DNA from: G963422275 sp963422275
Lineage (GTDB): Bacteria; Pseudomonadota; Alphaproteobacteria; Rhodobacterales; Rhodobacteraceae
Reading direction: 5' to 3'
NCBI GenBank assembly: GCA_963422275.1
Contig: OY729418.1
Span: 3,596,001-3,660,000, forward strand
Length of the DNA stretch: 64,000 nt
Shown piece by piece: positions 8,755 through 18,009 of this stretch (the first letter of the stretch is position 1; the number at the start of each line of letters is the position of its first letter). The notes below the pieces were generated by a model. That model did not search any database and was not told where the DNA came from. It saw only the letters and a program-made list of their open reading frames with translations. The position numbers and the translations under genes are program-made.

Positions 8755-10196
8755 TACTGGCAGATCTGGCGGTTGTGATCCCCGAGCTGATTCTCGTCAC
8801 TTACGCAATGGCGGCCCTTCTTTGGGGAGTTTTCGTCGATCAGAAGCAGAAGCCAGTCGGTCCGGCCTTGATCTGGATTACCTCGGCAGTGCTGCTTGGA
8901 CTCTCTATCTGGATATGTCTGACTCCTTCTGGTGCTAGGCAGGCGTTCAACGGCACCTACTCGGACGATCCGTTTTCGCGGTTCGCAAAGGTCATGCTGC
9001 TGCTTTCGTCCGCGGTTGTCCTTTTCCTTAGCCAAGACTTCCTGAAGAGGGAAGGTATATTGAAGTTCGAGTTTCCGGTGCTCACTGCCTTTGCAACGCT
9101 TGGAATGATGGTGATGGTTTCGGCGAGCGACTTGATGGTGCTGTACATGGGCTTGGAACTGCAGTCGCTTGCGCTTTACGTGCTGGCGTCGTTCCACCGC
9201 AACGATGCCCGCTCGACCGAGGCGGGCCTGAAATATTTCGTTCTCGGAGCTCTGTCATCGGGTTTGCTACTGTACGGTGCTTCGCTTGCTTACGGCTACT
9301 CTGGCACGACCCATTTTTCCGGGATCGCGGCGGCGACGACATCGCGGCCCTATTCCATTGGTCTCCTATACGGTCTTGTGTTCATGATCGTAGGCTTGGC
9401 GTTCAAGGTGACTGCCGCCCCATTCCACATGTGGGCACCCGACGTGTACGAAGGGTCGCCTTCACCGGTAACCGCTCTGTTTGCGACAGCGCCAAAGATT
9501 GCTGCAATGGCTCTCTTTGCGCGGCTCCTAATCGAGGCGTTCGGGCAGGCGGTCGACGACTGGCGGAATATAATCGCGATTCTCTCGATCATTTCAATGT
9601 TTCTCGGGGCTGTTGCAGCGATTGGCCAGAAGAACATCAAGCGTTTGATGGCGTATTCGTCAATCGCCCACATGGGTTTCGCGCTCATGGGCATCGCGGC
9701 GGGCAGTCACCAGGGTTTTCAGGCAATGCTCATGTATCTTGCCATCTATGCCACCATGAGCATCGGTGCATTCGCATTCATACTTTCCATGCGAAGGGAT
9801 GGACGACCGGTTTCCGACATTGCCGACCTGAACATGTACTCGCGCCAGTCCCCGCTGAGTGCGCTTGCACTGCTTCTGCTTATGTTTTCACTGGCAGGAA
9901 TTGTCCCACTGGTAGGATTTTTCGCTAAATTCTATGTTTTTCTTGCAGCAATCGATGCGGGAATGATCTGGCTTGCGGTTGCTGGCGCGGTTGCTTCAGT
10001 AGTTGGTGCCTACTATTACGTTCGAATCGTCTACTTCATGTATTTTGGTGAGGAAGTTGACGTTCTTGACGAATCATTTCCCCATATCGGAAGGGTAACC
10101 CTTGTTGCATCGGCTGCGTTGATGTTGCTAGGTGTCATTAACTTGTTCGGTGTGGCAGGTGTTGCCGAATCAGCTGCGGCATCCCTATTCAGATAA
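8751..10196 (+). CDS. nuoN: NADH-quinone oxidoreductase subunit N
   Basis: NuoN (481 residues) is the third antiporter-like subunit, closest to the peripheral arm. It has the YMGLELQSLALYVLASF segment, PFHMWAPDVYEGSPSPVTALF and IKRLMAYSSIAHMGFALMG. The frame is open far into nuoM (8592), but the real start is ATG 8751 in an ATGA overlap. It ends TAA at 10194-10196, sharing its last base with the birA ATG, so the operon continues without a gap. Confidence 0.96.
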   Translation: MILADLAVVIPELILVTYAMAALLWGVFVDQKQKPVGPALIWITSAVLLGLSIWICLTPSGARQAFNGTYSDDPFSRFAKVMLLLSSAVVLFLSQDFLKREGILKFEFPVLTAFATLGMMVMVSASDLMVLYMGLELQSLALYVLASFHRNDARSTEAGLKYFVLGALSSGLLLYGASLAYGYSGTTHFSGIAAATTSRPYSIGLLYGLVFMIVGLAFKVTAAPFHMWAPDVYEGSPSPVTALFATAPKIAAMALFARLLIEAFGQAVDDWRNIIAILSIISMFLGAVAAIGQKNIKRLMAYSSIAHMGFALMGIAAGSHQGFQAMLMYLAIYATMSIGAFAFILSMRRDGRPVSDIADLNMYSRQSPLSALALLLLMFSLAGIVPLVGFFAKFYVFLAAIDAGMIWLAVAGAVASVVGAYYYVRIVYFMYFGEEVDVLDESFPHIGRVTLVASAALMLLGVINLFGVAGVAESAAASLFR

Positions 10197-10942
10197 TGGC
10201 GGCGTGGCCGGAGGGTGTTCAGCGTCGGACGCTCGACATCGTTGACAGCACAAATTTGGAGGGCCGCCGCATAGCAAGCACCATAAAGGCACCGACTTGG
10301 ATTCTGGCTCGACACCAGACTTCCGGAAAAGGACGGCATGGTCGTTCGTGGATATCTCCCCCCGGTGGATTTTCGGCGACCTTGGCAATGCCCGCAGAAG
10401 GAGCGGTCAACATGATTGCTTTGCGCTCTTTCGTTGCGGCCCTCGCATTGCGCGACGCACTTGTAGCAGTTTCCGGGTGCGGTGGGTTAATCACCCTCAA
10501 ATGGCCAAACGATGTGCTGATTAATGGGAGAAAGATCGCCGGCATCTTGCTGGAATACATCAGTGAGGCAGGCGTGAAATGCTTGCTGACCGGGTTCGGT
10601 GTGAACTTGGTTTCAGCGCCGACTATCTCGGGTGACAGTCCCAAATTATCGCAACCGATGAGCTTGGCTGGGGCCACTGGCGTCCGTATCGAAAGCCTGG
10701 ATTTCCTGCCGGAACTCGCTGCAGCCTACAGTCACCGTGAATGGGAGTTTGTGGAAAAAGGGTTCGAACCCATTCGGATTGCGTGGCTTCGGCACGCCGC
10801 CCGGCTCGGTGAATCGGTTGCAGTGTGCACCGCCAAAACAACTCTGCATGGCGTGTTCCGGACTTTGGACGGTGAGGGCAGGGCGATCATCGAGACTTCT
10901 GAGAAGAGTCACGCGATTGCGGCCGCCGAGATTGTATTCTGA
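10196..10942 (+). CDS. birA: Biotin--[acetyl-CoA-carboxylase] ligase
   Basis: This enzyme activates biotin to biotinyl-AMP and attaches it to the biotin carrier protein of acetyl-CoA carboxylase. The 248-residue protein has the adenylate loop SGKGRHGRSW, the KWPNDVLINGRKIAGILLE core and a short C-terminal SH3-like domain (LHGVFRTLDGEGRAII). There is no N-terminal DNA-binding domain, so it is a group I ligase and not the bifunctional repressor of E. coli. The start overlaps the nuoN stop by one base. Placement after nuoN is common in Alphaproteobacteria. Confidence 0.95.
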   Translation: MAAWPEGVQRRTLDIVDSTNLEGRRIASTIKAPTWILARHQTSGKGRHGRSWISPPGGFSATLAMPAEGAVNMIALRSFVAALALRDALVAVSGCGGLITLKWPNDVLINGRKIAGILLEYISEAGVKCLLTGFGVNLVSAPTISGDSPKLSQPMSLAGATGVRIESLDFLPELAAAYSHREWEFVEKGFEPIRIAWLRHAARLGESVAVCTAKTTLHGVFRTLDGEGRAIIETSEKSHAIAAAEIVF

Positions 10943-10953
10943 TAGGATGCCTG

Positions 10954-11721
10954 ATGCTTCTGGCGATTGACGCAGGTAACACAAACACCGTGTTTGCCAT
11001 CATTGCTGGCGAGGCCGTGATCGACAAGTGGCGATGCGCAACAGCCCCTGGGCGTACCGGCGACGAATATTTCGTCTGGCTGTCGACCCTGATGAACCGG
11101 CATGATTTGGGAGGTCGCATCGACGCTGCCATCATCGCTTCCGTAGTCCCGAAGGCCGTGTTCAACCTGAAGAGCCTTTGCAACGAATATTTCGGGTGCA
11201 CTCCACTAATCGTGGGGTCACCAGACTGCAGGCTTCCCGTCGCGCCGCGCGTTGACCGGGGAACGAATGTCGGTGCTGACCGGCTTGTCAATGCAACTGC
11301 AGCATTCCGGCTTTACGGACCGGATCTGATAGTCGTTGATTTCGGAACAGCCACGACATTCGACGTTGTCGACCAAGACGGTGCCTACATAGGCGGAGTC
11401 ATAGCACCCGGAGTAGAGCTTTCCGTGAAGGTACTTCACGAAGCTGCGGCGTCGCTTCCACATGTTGATGTGACTCGTACGAATAGGCTGATCGGAAAGA
11501 ATACTTGGGACTGCCTGCATGCTGGGGTCTACTGGGGTTACACAAGCATGATTGACGGAATATGCAAACGGATAAAGGCTGAGCATGGGCGGTCGATGAA
11601 GGTGATCGGCACGGGTGGGTTGGCAGGACTGTTCTCGAAGGGCGAGACACTTTTCGACGAAGTAAACCCGAACCTGACAATTCAGGGGCTTGCCATCATC
11701 AACAAATTGAATCGGGCTTGA
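10954..11721 (+). CDS. coaX: Type III pantothenate kinase
   Basis: CoaX phosphorylates pantothenate in the first committed step of coenzyme A synthesis. The 255-residue protein has the ASKHA phosphate motif MLLAIDAGNTNTVFAI, the DRLVNATAAF segment, the second nucleotide motif IVVDFGTATTFDVV and GGVIAPGVELS. ATG 10954 has AGGA upstream and lies 11 bases after birA. Type III kinases are usually insensitive to CoA feedback and need a monovalent cation; that is family knowledge, not visible here. Confidence 0.96.
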   Translation: MLLAIDAGNTNTVFAIIAGEAVIDKWRCATAPGRTGDEYFVWLSTLMNRHDLGGRIDAAIIASVVPKAVFNLKSLCNEYFGCTPLIVGSPDCRLPVAPRVDRGTNVGADRLVNATAAFRLYGPDLIVVDFGTATTFDVVDQDGAYIGGVIAPGVELSVKVLHEAAASLPHVDVTRTNRLIGKNTWDCLHAGVYWGYTSMIDGICKRIKAEHGRSMKVIGTGGLAGLFSKGETLFDEVNPNLTIQGLAIINKLNRA

Positions 11722-11726
11722 GTTCG

Positions 11727-13385
11727 ATGGCCAATGACCGACTGATCTACATGCCGCTCGGCGGAGCCGGCGAAATAGGCATGAACATGTATGTTTACGG
11801 TTACGGACCGCGGGGCAGGGAGAGCTTGATCGTGATTGATGCAGGTATAACCTTTCCAAATCCGGATACTATGCCTGGAGTGGATCTCATCGTTCCTGAT
11901 TTTTCGTGGCTTGCTGAGCGGCGAGACCGGATAGCCGGCTGTTTTCTCAGCCACGCGCACGAGGATCATATTGGGGCAATCGGATTTTTCTGCAGAGCGG
12001 CCCGTGTTCCAGTCTTTGCGAGGCAGTTCACGCAAGCGGCGTCTAGGAGAAAGATCGAAGAACTTGGTGTCGGAACCGAATTGCTTCGTCGCGCGAGGCC
12101 GTATCCCGAGCATGGGCAGGCTGGCCCATTCCGCGTCACATTTGTGCCCATTTCCCACTCGATTCCGGAATCCTCAGCCTTGGTTCTGGAGTGTGCAGGG
12201 GGAAGAATACTTCATACAGGTGACTTCAAGATCGATAGCTCGCCAGTGGTGGGTGCCTCATTCGATGAAAATCTTTTGAAGGCCGCCTGTGGAGAAGGTG
12301 TTTCTGCGCTGGTATGCGACTCGACGAATATTTTCTCGTTGCGTGAAGGGCGGTCGGAATCGAGCGTTGGCCCTGAATTGGTAAGACTATTCAAGAGTCA
12401 GAAAGGCGCGGTCGCGGCGACCACTTTCGCGTCTAACATCGCTAGGGTGAAGCAGCTCGCTGAAGCAGGTGTTGCCAGCGGGAGGTCAATTGTTTTGCTG
12501 GGCCGGGCGATGAATAGAATGATAGCGCTTGCACTTGACAACGGCATGATTGGCGATTTCCCAGATGTTGTCGAACCAGACCGTGCTAGAGATATTCCCC
12601 GCAGGCATCTGTTGCTGCTCGCTACTGGTAGCCAAGGGGAGCATCGTTCCGCAACCTCACAGCTTTCGAATGGAAAATTTCGCGGTCTCAGGCTTGTCGA
12701 GGGAGACACATTCCTGTTCTCTTCGAAGACAATTCCGGGAAACGAACTGCCGGTCATCCGTACCATTAACAAGCTCTCCGAAATGGGGGTTCGGGTGATT
12801 GATGACAGTGCAGGCATCTATCACGTGTCGGGCCATGCAAACCGTCCAGATCTCGCGAGGTTATACGACTTGGTCAAACCTCAACTTGTCGTCCCGATGC
12901 ATGGAGAAAATCGACACCTTTCGGCGCATGTCGCTTATGCCAAAAGCAAAGGGTTTTCTTCGCTTCTGATCAAGAACGGAATGATGCTGGACATTGGCAA
13001 TAGGCAGATTCTAGACCGAGAGTCTGTGGACACCGGATATTTCTGCCTGGATGGCCAGGCACTAGTTCCCGGCAGCAATGGAGTGCTGCGCAGCCGGTTG
13101 AAGATGGCACGGGAAGGCCAGGTCTCGGTTTCGATCGTCTTGCGCGGCAGATCCTTGGCAAGGCGACATATAAGAGTGACGGTGCAGGGCGTGGTCGAAG
13201 ATCATGAAACGGGGTGGGAGCAGCCGATCTCTGCTGCAGTTGCACGAGAAGTGGAGGAATCGATCTCGTCAACCTTGGACGATGATAACGGAGTTGAACG
13301 CCTGATTCAGCGCACAGTGCGAAAGACTATGCAATTACGTGCGGGAAAGACACCAGTTGTTTCAGTCATGATTCATCGCATTTGA
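11727..13385 (+). CDS. rnj: Ribonuclease J
   Basis: RNase J is a metallo-beta-lactamase/beta-CASP nuclease with endo- and 5'-3' exonuclease activity in rRNA maturation and mRNA decay. The 552-residue product shows LPLGGAGEIGMN, the metal motif SHAHEDHIGA, LHTGDFKID, CDSTN and the beta-CASP/C-terminal metal region (HVSGHANRPDL, PMHGENRHL). TTG 11718 would overlap the coaX stop, but ATG 11727 (MANDRLIYMPLGG) fits the family start better. It is the last gene of the plus-strand run. Bases 13386-13888 downstream hold no convincing gene. Confidence 0.95.
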   Translation: MANDRLIYMPLGGAGEIGMNMYVYGYGPRGRESLIVIDAGITFPNPDTMPGVDLIVPDFSWLAERRDRIAGCFLSHAHEDHIGAIGFFCRAARVPVFARQFTQAASRRKIEELGVGTELLRRARPYPEHGQAGPFRVTFVPISHSIPESSALVLECAGGRILHTGDFKIDSSPVVGASFDENLLKAACGEGVSALVCDSTNIFSLREGRSESSVGPELVRLFKSQKGAVAATTFASNIARVKQLAEAGVASGRSIVLLGRAMNRMIALALDNGMIGDFPDVVEPDRARDIPRRHLLLLATGSQGEHRSATSQLSNGKFRGLRLVEGDTFLFSSKTIPGNELPVIRTINKLSEMGVRVIDDSAGIYHVSGHANRPDLARLYDLVKPQLVVPMHGENRHLSAHVAYAKSKGFSSLLIKNGMMLDIGNRQILDRESVDTGYFCLDGQALVPGSNGVLRSRLKMAREGQVSVSIVLRGRSLARRHIRVTVQGVVEDHETGWEQPISAAVAREVEESISSTLDDDNGVERLIQRTVRKTMQLRAGKTPVVSVMIHRI

Positions 13386-13888
13386 TGAGGAAGGCCGGAA
13401 TGATCGCTGCAAGTCGGGAATTGTTTTCGCAACGGTCTTCTGAGTGAAACTGGTCCTTGGTCGTGGAAGTTCGACTGTTCTAAGAGGGTGAAGCTGTGCC
13501 GCTCCTTGTCAGCGGTCTCGGCGCGGACACTTTCTTTGGCGGGTATCCGTCTAGCGCCACTCTGGTTGCAGGACTGCCGCGACAGTGCAACATCATGCCG
13601 AATGGTACAGCAGGACCCGGGGTCTCCGCCAAGACGCAAGGATCTAGACAGGTCCAATTCCTCGCCACCAGTTCGAAAATGAAATACACTGGGTTTCCCG
13701 CAAGCACCGGTCATGAACTGAGAGCGGCCACAGCCACACCTTGTCAACGTCTAATGGGCACTAATCTTACCTATAAAACGCAATGAGTCACAGCATATCG
13801 CCTGTCCAGCAGCTGGCTATTGCTCAAGCAGACTTTTAGCCGGGAACATTGGTTTGACCTGCCTTTCCATCAAGATGCCAAATGCCTG
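13386..13888. other. Intergenic region between rnj and tmm, no gene seen
   Basis: These 503 bases lie between two genes transcribed towards each other. Short open frames exist on both strands (for example 13496-13786, 96 codons), but none has family features, a convincing ribosome site or protein-like composition. In many Alphaproteobacteria RNase J is followed by methylmalonyl-CoA epimerase and proS; neither is visible, so gene content after rnj differs here. Confidence 0.6.
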
Positions 13889-15235
13889 TCAAGCACCAGG
13901 ATTCAGATAGCTTTCCAGTGAATCGTCAAATGCCTTGATCCACTCTGTATGGTGTGCAGGTGCCATGTCACCAGTCATGGGCGAAACGTATCCATTGTCT
14001 CTAAATTTCATAATGTTCTGCTTCTTGTGCTTTTTCCACTGATAGAAAGCCTGGTTTGACGCATCCACATCGAAACCAGGATAGTCTGTTTCGGCGATAA
14101 GTTCTCGGACGTAATCTCCTTGATAGCTGATACAGGCGTAGTCATCATCGAGCGCGTCTTCTGCCGCAACCCGTGCCTCTACATCCGCAATCATGACGTT
14201 TTCTTCGGGCAGACCGATGTGGCCCATCATGATGTCTCGCGCGTACCATGCTTGGGCATCGAACATGTTGAAAGTATACCACTGATCCTGCATGCCAAGA
14301 TAAAAGACTTTTGGGTTGGGAATGAACACAACTCCCTTGTACAGGTCTGCTGCCGCAAGACGGTTCGCGGTGCGAAGCCTCAGCTTGGCCTCCATGAACG
14401 GAAAATGGTGCAGGTAGCCCGTGCACAGGATTATTGCGTCTATTTCCCTTGAGGAGCCGTCCTTGAAATAGGCGGTTTTCTTTTCCACCCGATCCAGCAG
14501 CGGGCTTTCTTCAAATGAGTCAGGCCAATCGTAGCCGGTTGGCGCCGTGCGGTGGCTTATCGTCACGGATTTGCATCCGTACTTCCAGCACTGCGAGCCG
14601 ATGTCTTCCGCGGAGTAGCTTGTTCCGATTAACAAAATGTCCTTGCCCGCGAATTCCCGAGCGTCCCGGAAATCGTGCGCATGAAGTATGCGGCCGTTGA
14701 ACGTATCGAATCCCTCGAACTCTGGAACGTTTGGGGTGGAGAAATGCCCGGAGGCGACAACGACATTGTCATACTCCTCGTCAGTTTCACGGTCCTGTAC
14801 AAGGTCTTGGGCAACAACGCGAAATTTCCCGCTACTGTCGTTGTATTCGACCCGGCGAACAGGCGTGTTGAAGCGAATCCAATCGCGCACGCCGGCTTTT
14901 TCCACCCGTCCCTTGATGTAGTCGAATAAAACCGACCGTGGTGGGTAGGAGGCGATATTTCTGCCGAAGTGCTCCGCGAACGTGTAATCAGCGAATTCCA
15001 GGCCTTCCTTGGGACCGTTCGACCAAAGGTACCTATACATTGAGCAATGAACTGGCTCCCCATGCTCATTAGTTCCCGTTCGCCAAGTGTAGTTCCAGAG
15101 CCCACCCCAATCGCTTTGAGTCTCAAAGCAGACAATTTCCGGAATTTCAGCTGTTTTCTTTGCAGCCGACTGAAACGCGCGCAACTGCGCCAAGCCCGAC
15201 GGGCCTGCTCCGATCAGCGCAACTTTCTTATTCAT
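13889..15235 (-). CDS. tmm: Trimethylamine monooxygenase (flavin-containing)
   Basis: Tmm oxidises trimethylamine to trimethylamine N-oxide with FAD, NADPH and O2. The 448-residue protein closely matches the remembered marine Roseobacter-type enzyme: FAD motif GAGPSGLAQLRAFQSA, CFETQSDWGGLWNYTWRTG, MYRYLWSNGPKE, the FMO signature FNGRILHAHDF, the NADPH motif GTSYSAEDIGSQCWKYG, and LGMQDQWYTFNMFDAQAW. The frame begins at 15265, but AAGGAGGAG ends just upstream of ATG 15235 (MNKKVALIGAG), which I take as the start. It is divergent from an ABC transporter operon across 537 bases. No tdm or TmoXWV-type transporter is in the window. Confidence 0.93.
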   Translation of the reverse strand: MNKKVALIGAGPSGLAQLRAFQSAAKKTAEIPEIVCFETQSDWGGLWNYTWRTGTNEHGEPVHCSMYRYLWSNGPKEGLEFADYTFAEHFGRNIASYPPRSVLFDYIKGRVEKAGVRDWIRFNTPVRRVEYNDSSGKFRVVAQDLVQDRETDEEYDNVVVASGHFSTPNVPEFEGFDTFNGRILHAHDFRDAREFAGKDILLIGTSYSAEDIGSQCWKYGCKSVTISHRTAPTGYDWPDSFEESPLLDRVEKKTAYFKDGSSREIDAIILCTGYLHHFPFMEAKLRLRTANRLAAADLYKGVVFIPNPKVFYLGMQDQWYTFNMFDAQAWYARDIMMGHIGLPEENVMIADVEARVAAEDALDDDYACISYQGDYVRELIAETDYPGFDVDASNQAFYQWKKHKKQNIMKFRDNGYVSPMTGDMAPAHHTEWIKAFDDSLESYLNPGA

Positions 15236-15772
15236 GGCTCCTCCTTGATCTGCCTTTGTTGGCACTTTTCGTGGCTCAAGCTCGGATTCATCGAACTAGA
15301 TCCAACAAGCGTTAAACTGCAAAGATTTCCGCACTTGGGATGACAGATGATTTCACAATCTAACTTTGAACTCAACCACGATTCATTTATCCCCCCCCCC
15401 TCAAGCGCACGACCGAAACTGATGCAAGTCCAGTTGCGGTCCGACTGCGCATTCCGAAAAAATCGCTGGACTTGGCGCACAAGCCACCTTGCGATGCAGC
15501 TGGAGCGGAGGAACGCCCATGATCCAGCCCAGCGTTGGTGAGGCCCCGGATCATCTCATTGACCAAAGGACACCAGAGCGGGACACAGGTCGTTTCGGAT
15601 GCGTTGTTGTTGTCATTGGCCTTGCAATGTGGGCTCGATCAGAAAGCCTGATCAGAGAATCGTTGATCGTATTTTGCTTGCAATTAGATCAATGTCTGAT
15701 AACGATTGCGCAAACAAGCTGCATCCTTGGGATGCCTTTTACTGCAAATCAGCTGTAGGGAAGGATAATTGA
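15236..15772. promoter_or_regulatory. Divergent control region between tmm and the ABC operon
   Basis: These 537 bases separate two divergent units, so both promoters must lie here. No open frame looks coding. It holds a C10 run at 15391-15400 and, near the transporter, a perfect 6-bp hairpin GCATCC-TTG-GGATGC at 15721-15735. AAGGA at 15761-15765 is placed correctly for ATG 15773. I cannot assign a regulator. Confidence 0.5.
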
Positions 15773-17068
15773 ATGATGTTTAATTTCATGCCCGACGGCC
15801 AGACGCGCCGGAAGTTCCTGATGTCCGTGTCGGCAATTTCCGGAGCGAGTGCGCTGGGTCTGCCAACACGAGCGTTGGCGGTCGGGGAGCCAATAAAAAT
15901 CGGGTTTCTAGCCCCTCTGACTGGCCCGGTTGCCGCTTGGGGAAAGCCGGGCCTTGACGGATGTCAGATTTGGGCGGAATGGATCAATGCCGCTGGCGGC
16001 GTCAATCTCGGTGATACGAGCCATCCGGTTGAGTTCATTTCCTATGACAATGAATACGATCCAGCCAAGGCACGAATCGGAGCGACGAAGCTCATTCGCG
16101 AGGATGGAGTAAAATTCATAATGATGCTTGGCGGCGACACCTGGCCTGGAGTCCAACCTGTGGCGGAGCGGACGGGCATGCTGTTCTCAACGCTACTGCC
16201 ATCCGACCTCGGCCCGGACACCACCATGTTGATAGCTCCCGCCGAGGTGCATCCCATATACAACGTGACGGGTGTGGAGTGGCTTGCCGAAAACAAGCCA
16301 GAATTGAAAACTGCCGTCATGTGCGCGCAGGACGACGCTCTCGGGCTGCCTTCGGTTGCCACCTACCTAGCCGCGTTCGAGGCTGAAGGAATCACGATGC
16401 TGGAGGATCCGACCTTGTTCGATCCAGCCACTACCGATTTCGCACCTGTCGTGACCAAGTTGCTCGCCGGAAATCCTGACATTTTCTGCCTCGATACCTG
16501 CTATTCGGATTATGTTCACCCGATTACGGAGCAGCTTTTCCAGCAGGGCTATGGTGGCCAGATCATTTCGTGCACTGCGGATTTCTATGACCAGATGATC
16601 GCGAAAACGTCTGTAGAATTCATGGAGGGATTCATTTTTCAGTTCCCAGACTTCGATGATCCGGCCCTGAACGAATCGTTTGTGAATTTCCAGGACCCAA
16701 ACAGGTTCTTCGAAATCTACAACGAACGACATCCAGGCGAATGGGGTGCGGTCAGCTGGGAGTATGCCTCAATTATGGATCTGTGGAAGTCGGCTGCAGA
16801 AATGGCTGGCTCAGCCGAACCTGACGCAGTACTCGCTACCATGGCTGCTGATGGCAGGGGTGCCCATGCATTCGGTACCGCCGACTGGTGGGGCAAGGAC
16901 CTGTTTGGAATCGACAACGCGCTTGTTGGGAACTGGCCAGTTGTCGTGATCGAAGGAGGCAAGGCTAGGGTCAAGGAATACAAGTCGATTCCTGAGTGGT
17001 ACGCAGACCACGGCGACCTGCTCAAGAAGCATATGGCCGCATATGGCCAAATGTGGAATCAGCGCTAG
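15773..17068 (+). CDS. Branched-chain-amino-acid-type ABC transporter substrate-binding protein, Tat-exported
   Basis: This is a periplasmic type I binding protein (Peripla_BP_6/LivJ class) of 431 residues. The N-terminus has a twin-arginine signal (TRRKFLMS, a hydrophobic stretch, then ALA before VGEPIK), so it is probably exported folded. The mature start IKIGFLAPLTGPVAAWGKPG and LDGCQIWAEWINAAGG are typical of LivJ, urea and amide receptors. Ligand cannot be read from sequence; branched-chain amino acids, short amides or urea are the usual range. It is the first gene of a transporter operon divergent from tmm. Confidence 0.9.
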   Translation: MMFNFMPDGQTRRKFLMSVSAISGASALGLPTRALAVGEPIKIGFLAPLTGPVAAWGKPGLDGCQIWAEWINAAGGVNLGDTSHPVEFISYDNEYDPAKARIGATKLIREDGVKFIMMLGGDTWPGVQPVAERTGMLFSTLLPSDLGPDTTMLIAPAEVHPIYNVTGVEWLAENKPELKTAVMCAQDDALGLPSVATYLAAFEAEGITMLEDPTLFDPATTDFAPVVTKLLAGNPDIFCLDTCYSDYVHPITEQLFQQGYGGQIISCTADFYDQMIAKTSVEFMEGFIFQFPDFDDPALNESFVNFQDPNRFFEIYNERHPGEWGAVSWEYASIMDLWKSAAEMAGSAEPDAVLATMAADGRGAHAFGTADWWGKDLFGIDNALVGNWPVVVIEGGKARVKEYKSIPEWYADHGDLLKKHMAAYGQMWNQR

Positions 17069-17139
17069 TTCAAAGTCAAGTTGCGGGCCGCGACATGAGT
17101 CGCCTAGGCCCCATGGTCTTCTAGCAACGGTCTAGGCCG

Positions 17140-18009
17140 ATGGTTGAGCTATTGGCCCAGACCGGGCTGAACGCCATGTACGCCGCTGCATACCTGTCCC
17201 TGGTTGCCGTAGGTCTTGTCCTTGTCTTCGGCGTGATGGGGGTCATAAACTTCGCTCACGGCGAGTTGTTCATGCTCGGCGCATATGTCGTCGTGGCCCT
17301 CTACACAGGGCTCCAGATGCCGTTCGTGCTCGTTGCCGCACTCGCGCTGATGTTTGTGGGATGCGTCGGTCTTCTCATGGAATTCACCATGTTTCGACCA
17401 TTGCGAGACAATCCGCTTGGCGGGCTTGTGGCATCGATCGGGTTTCTGATGATAATGCAGGCACTCGTTTCCATTGGGTTTGGCGTGCGGATGGAACATG
17501 TGCCTCCTGTCACCCAAGAGGTAATTGTTTTCTCAGACAAAGTCAGGTTGCCGGTGCAGCGGTTAGTTGTCATACTGGCTGCGGTGGCATTCTTGGGTGC
17601 CTTGTGGCTATTCCTGAAGAGAACACGCTTCGGATGGGCGCTTCGCGCAAGTGCACAAGATCCCGAGGCCGCATCCCTGCAGGGCATTTCAATTCGTCAA
17701 GTCTCCTTGATCGCGATGTTCATTGGGGGTGCACTTGCAGGAATCGCCGGTTCACTGACCGCACCGTTGATCTCCGTCAATCCACATATGGGACACTCGG
17801 TGATTGTGGCCGCCTTCATTGTCATCATTGTGGGCGGCGTTGGATCGCTTGAGGGGGCAGCGATTGCATCGGTCGCCTACGCGTTCATCCACACGATTGT
17901 GACCACCTATTGGGACGGCGTTATCGCCGATATCGTTGGGCTTCTGCTGATGTTGATTGTCCTTATCGCAAAGCCCATCGGATTGTTCGGCACTGCAGAT
18001 CGTGCGTAA
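17140..18009 (+). CDS. ABC transporter permease, LivH type
   Basis: This inner-membrane permease of 289 residues belongs to the LivH branch of BPD_transp_2. It has about eight membrane segments and the family motif VINFAHGELFMLGAYV near residue 37, plus RASAQDPEAASLQGI before the second half and GGVGSLEGAAIAS. It follows the binding-protein gene after 71 bases and overlaps the next permease by eight bases. With its partners it should form an importer. Confidence 0.9.
   Translation: MVELLAQTGLNAMYAAAYLSLVAVGLVLVFGVMGVINFAHGELFMLGAYVVVALYTGLQMPFVLVAALALMFVGCVGLLMEFTMFRPLRDNPLGGLVASIGFLMIMQALVSIGFGVRMEHVPPVTQEVIVFSDKVRLPVQRLVVILAAVAFLGALWLFLKRTRFGWALRASAQDPEAASLQGISIRQVSLIAMFIGGALAGIAGSLTAPLISVNPHMGHSVIVAAFIVIIVGGVGSLEGAAIASVAYAFIHTIVTTYWDGVIADIVGLLLMLIVLIAKPIGLFGTADRA

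Noticed and set aside
10755..10790. A tRNA-like GGGTTCGAACCC sequence
   Set aside because: It is within the birA coding frame and no acceptor or anticodon arms can be paired around it.
13496..13786. Possible 96-residue gene after rnj
   Set aside because: No ribosome site, no recognisable family, and the translation is Thr/Gly/Ser-rich noise; listed as an empty gap.
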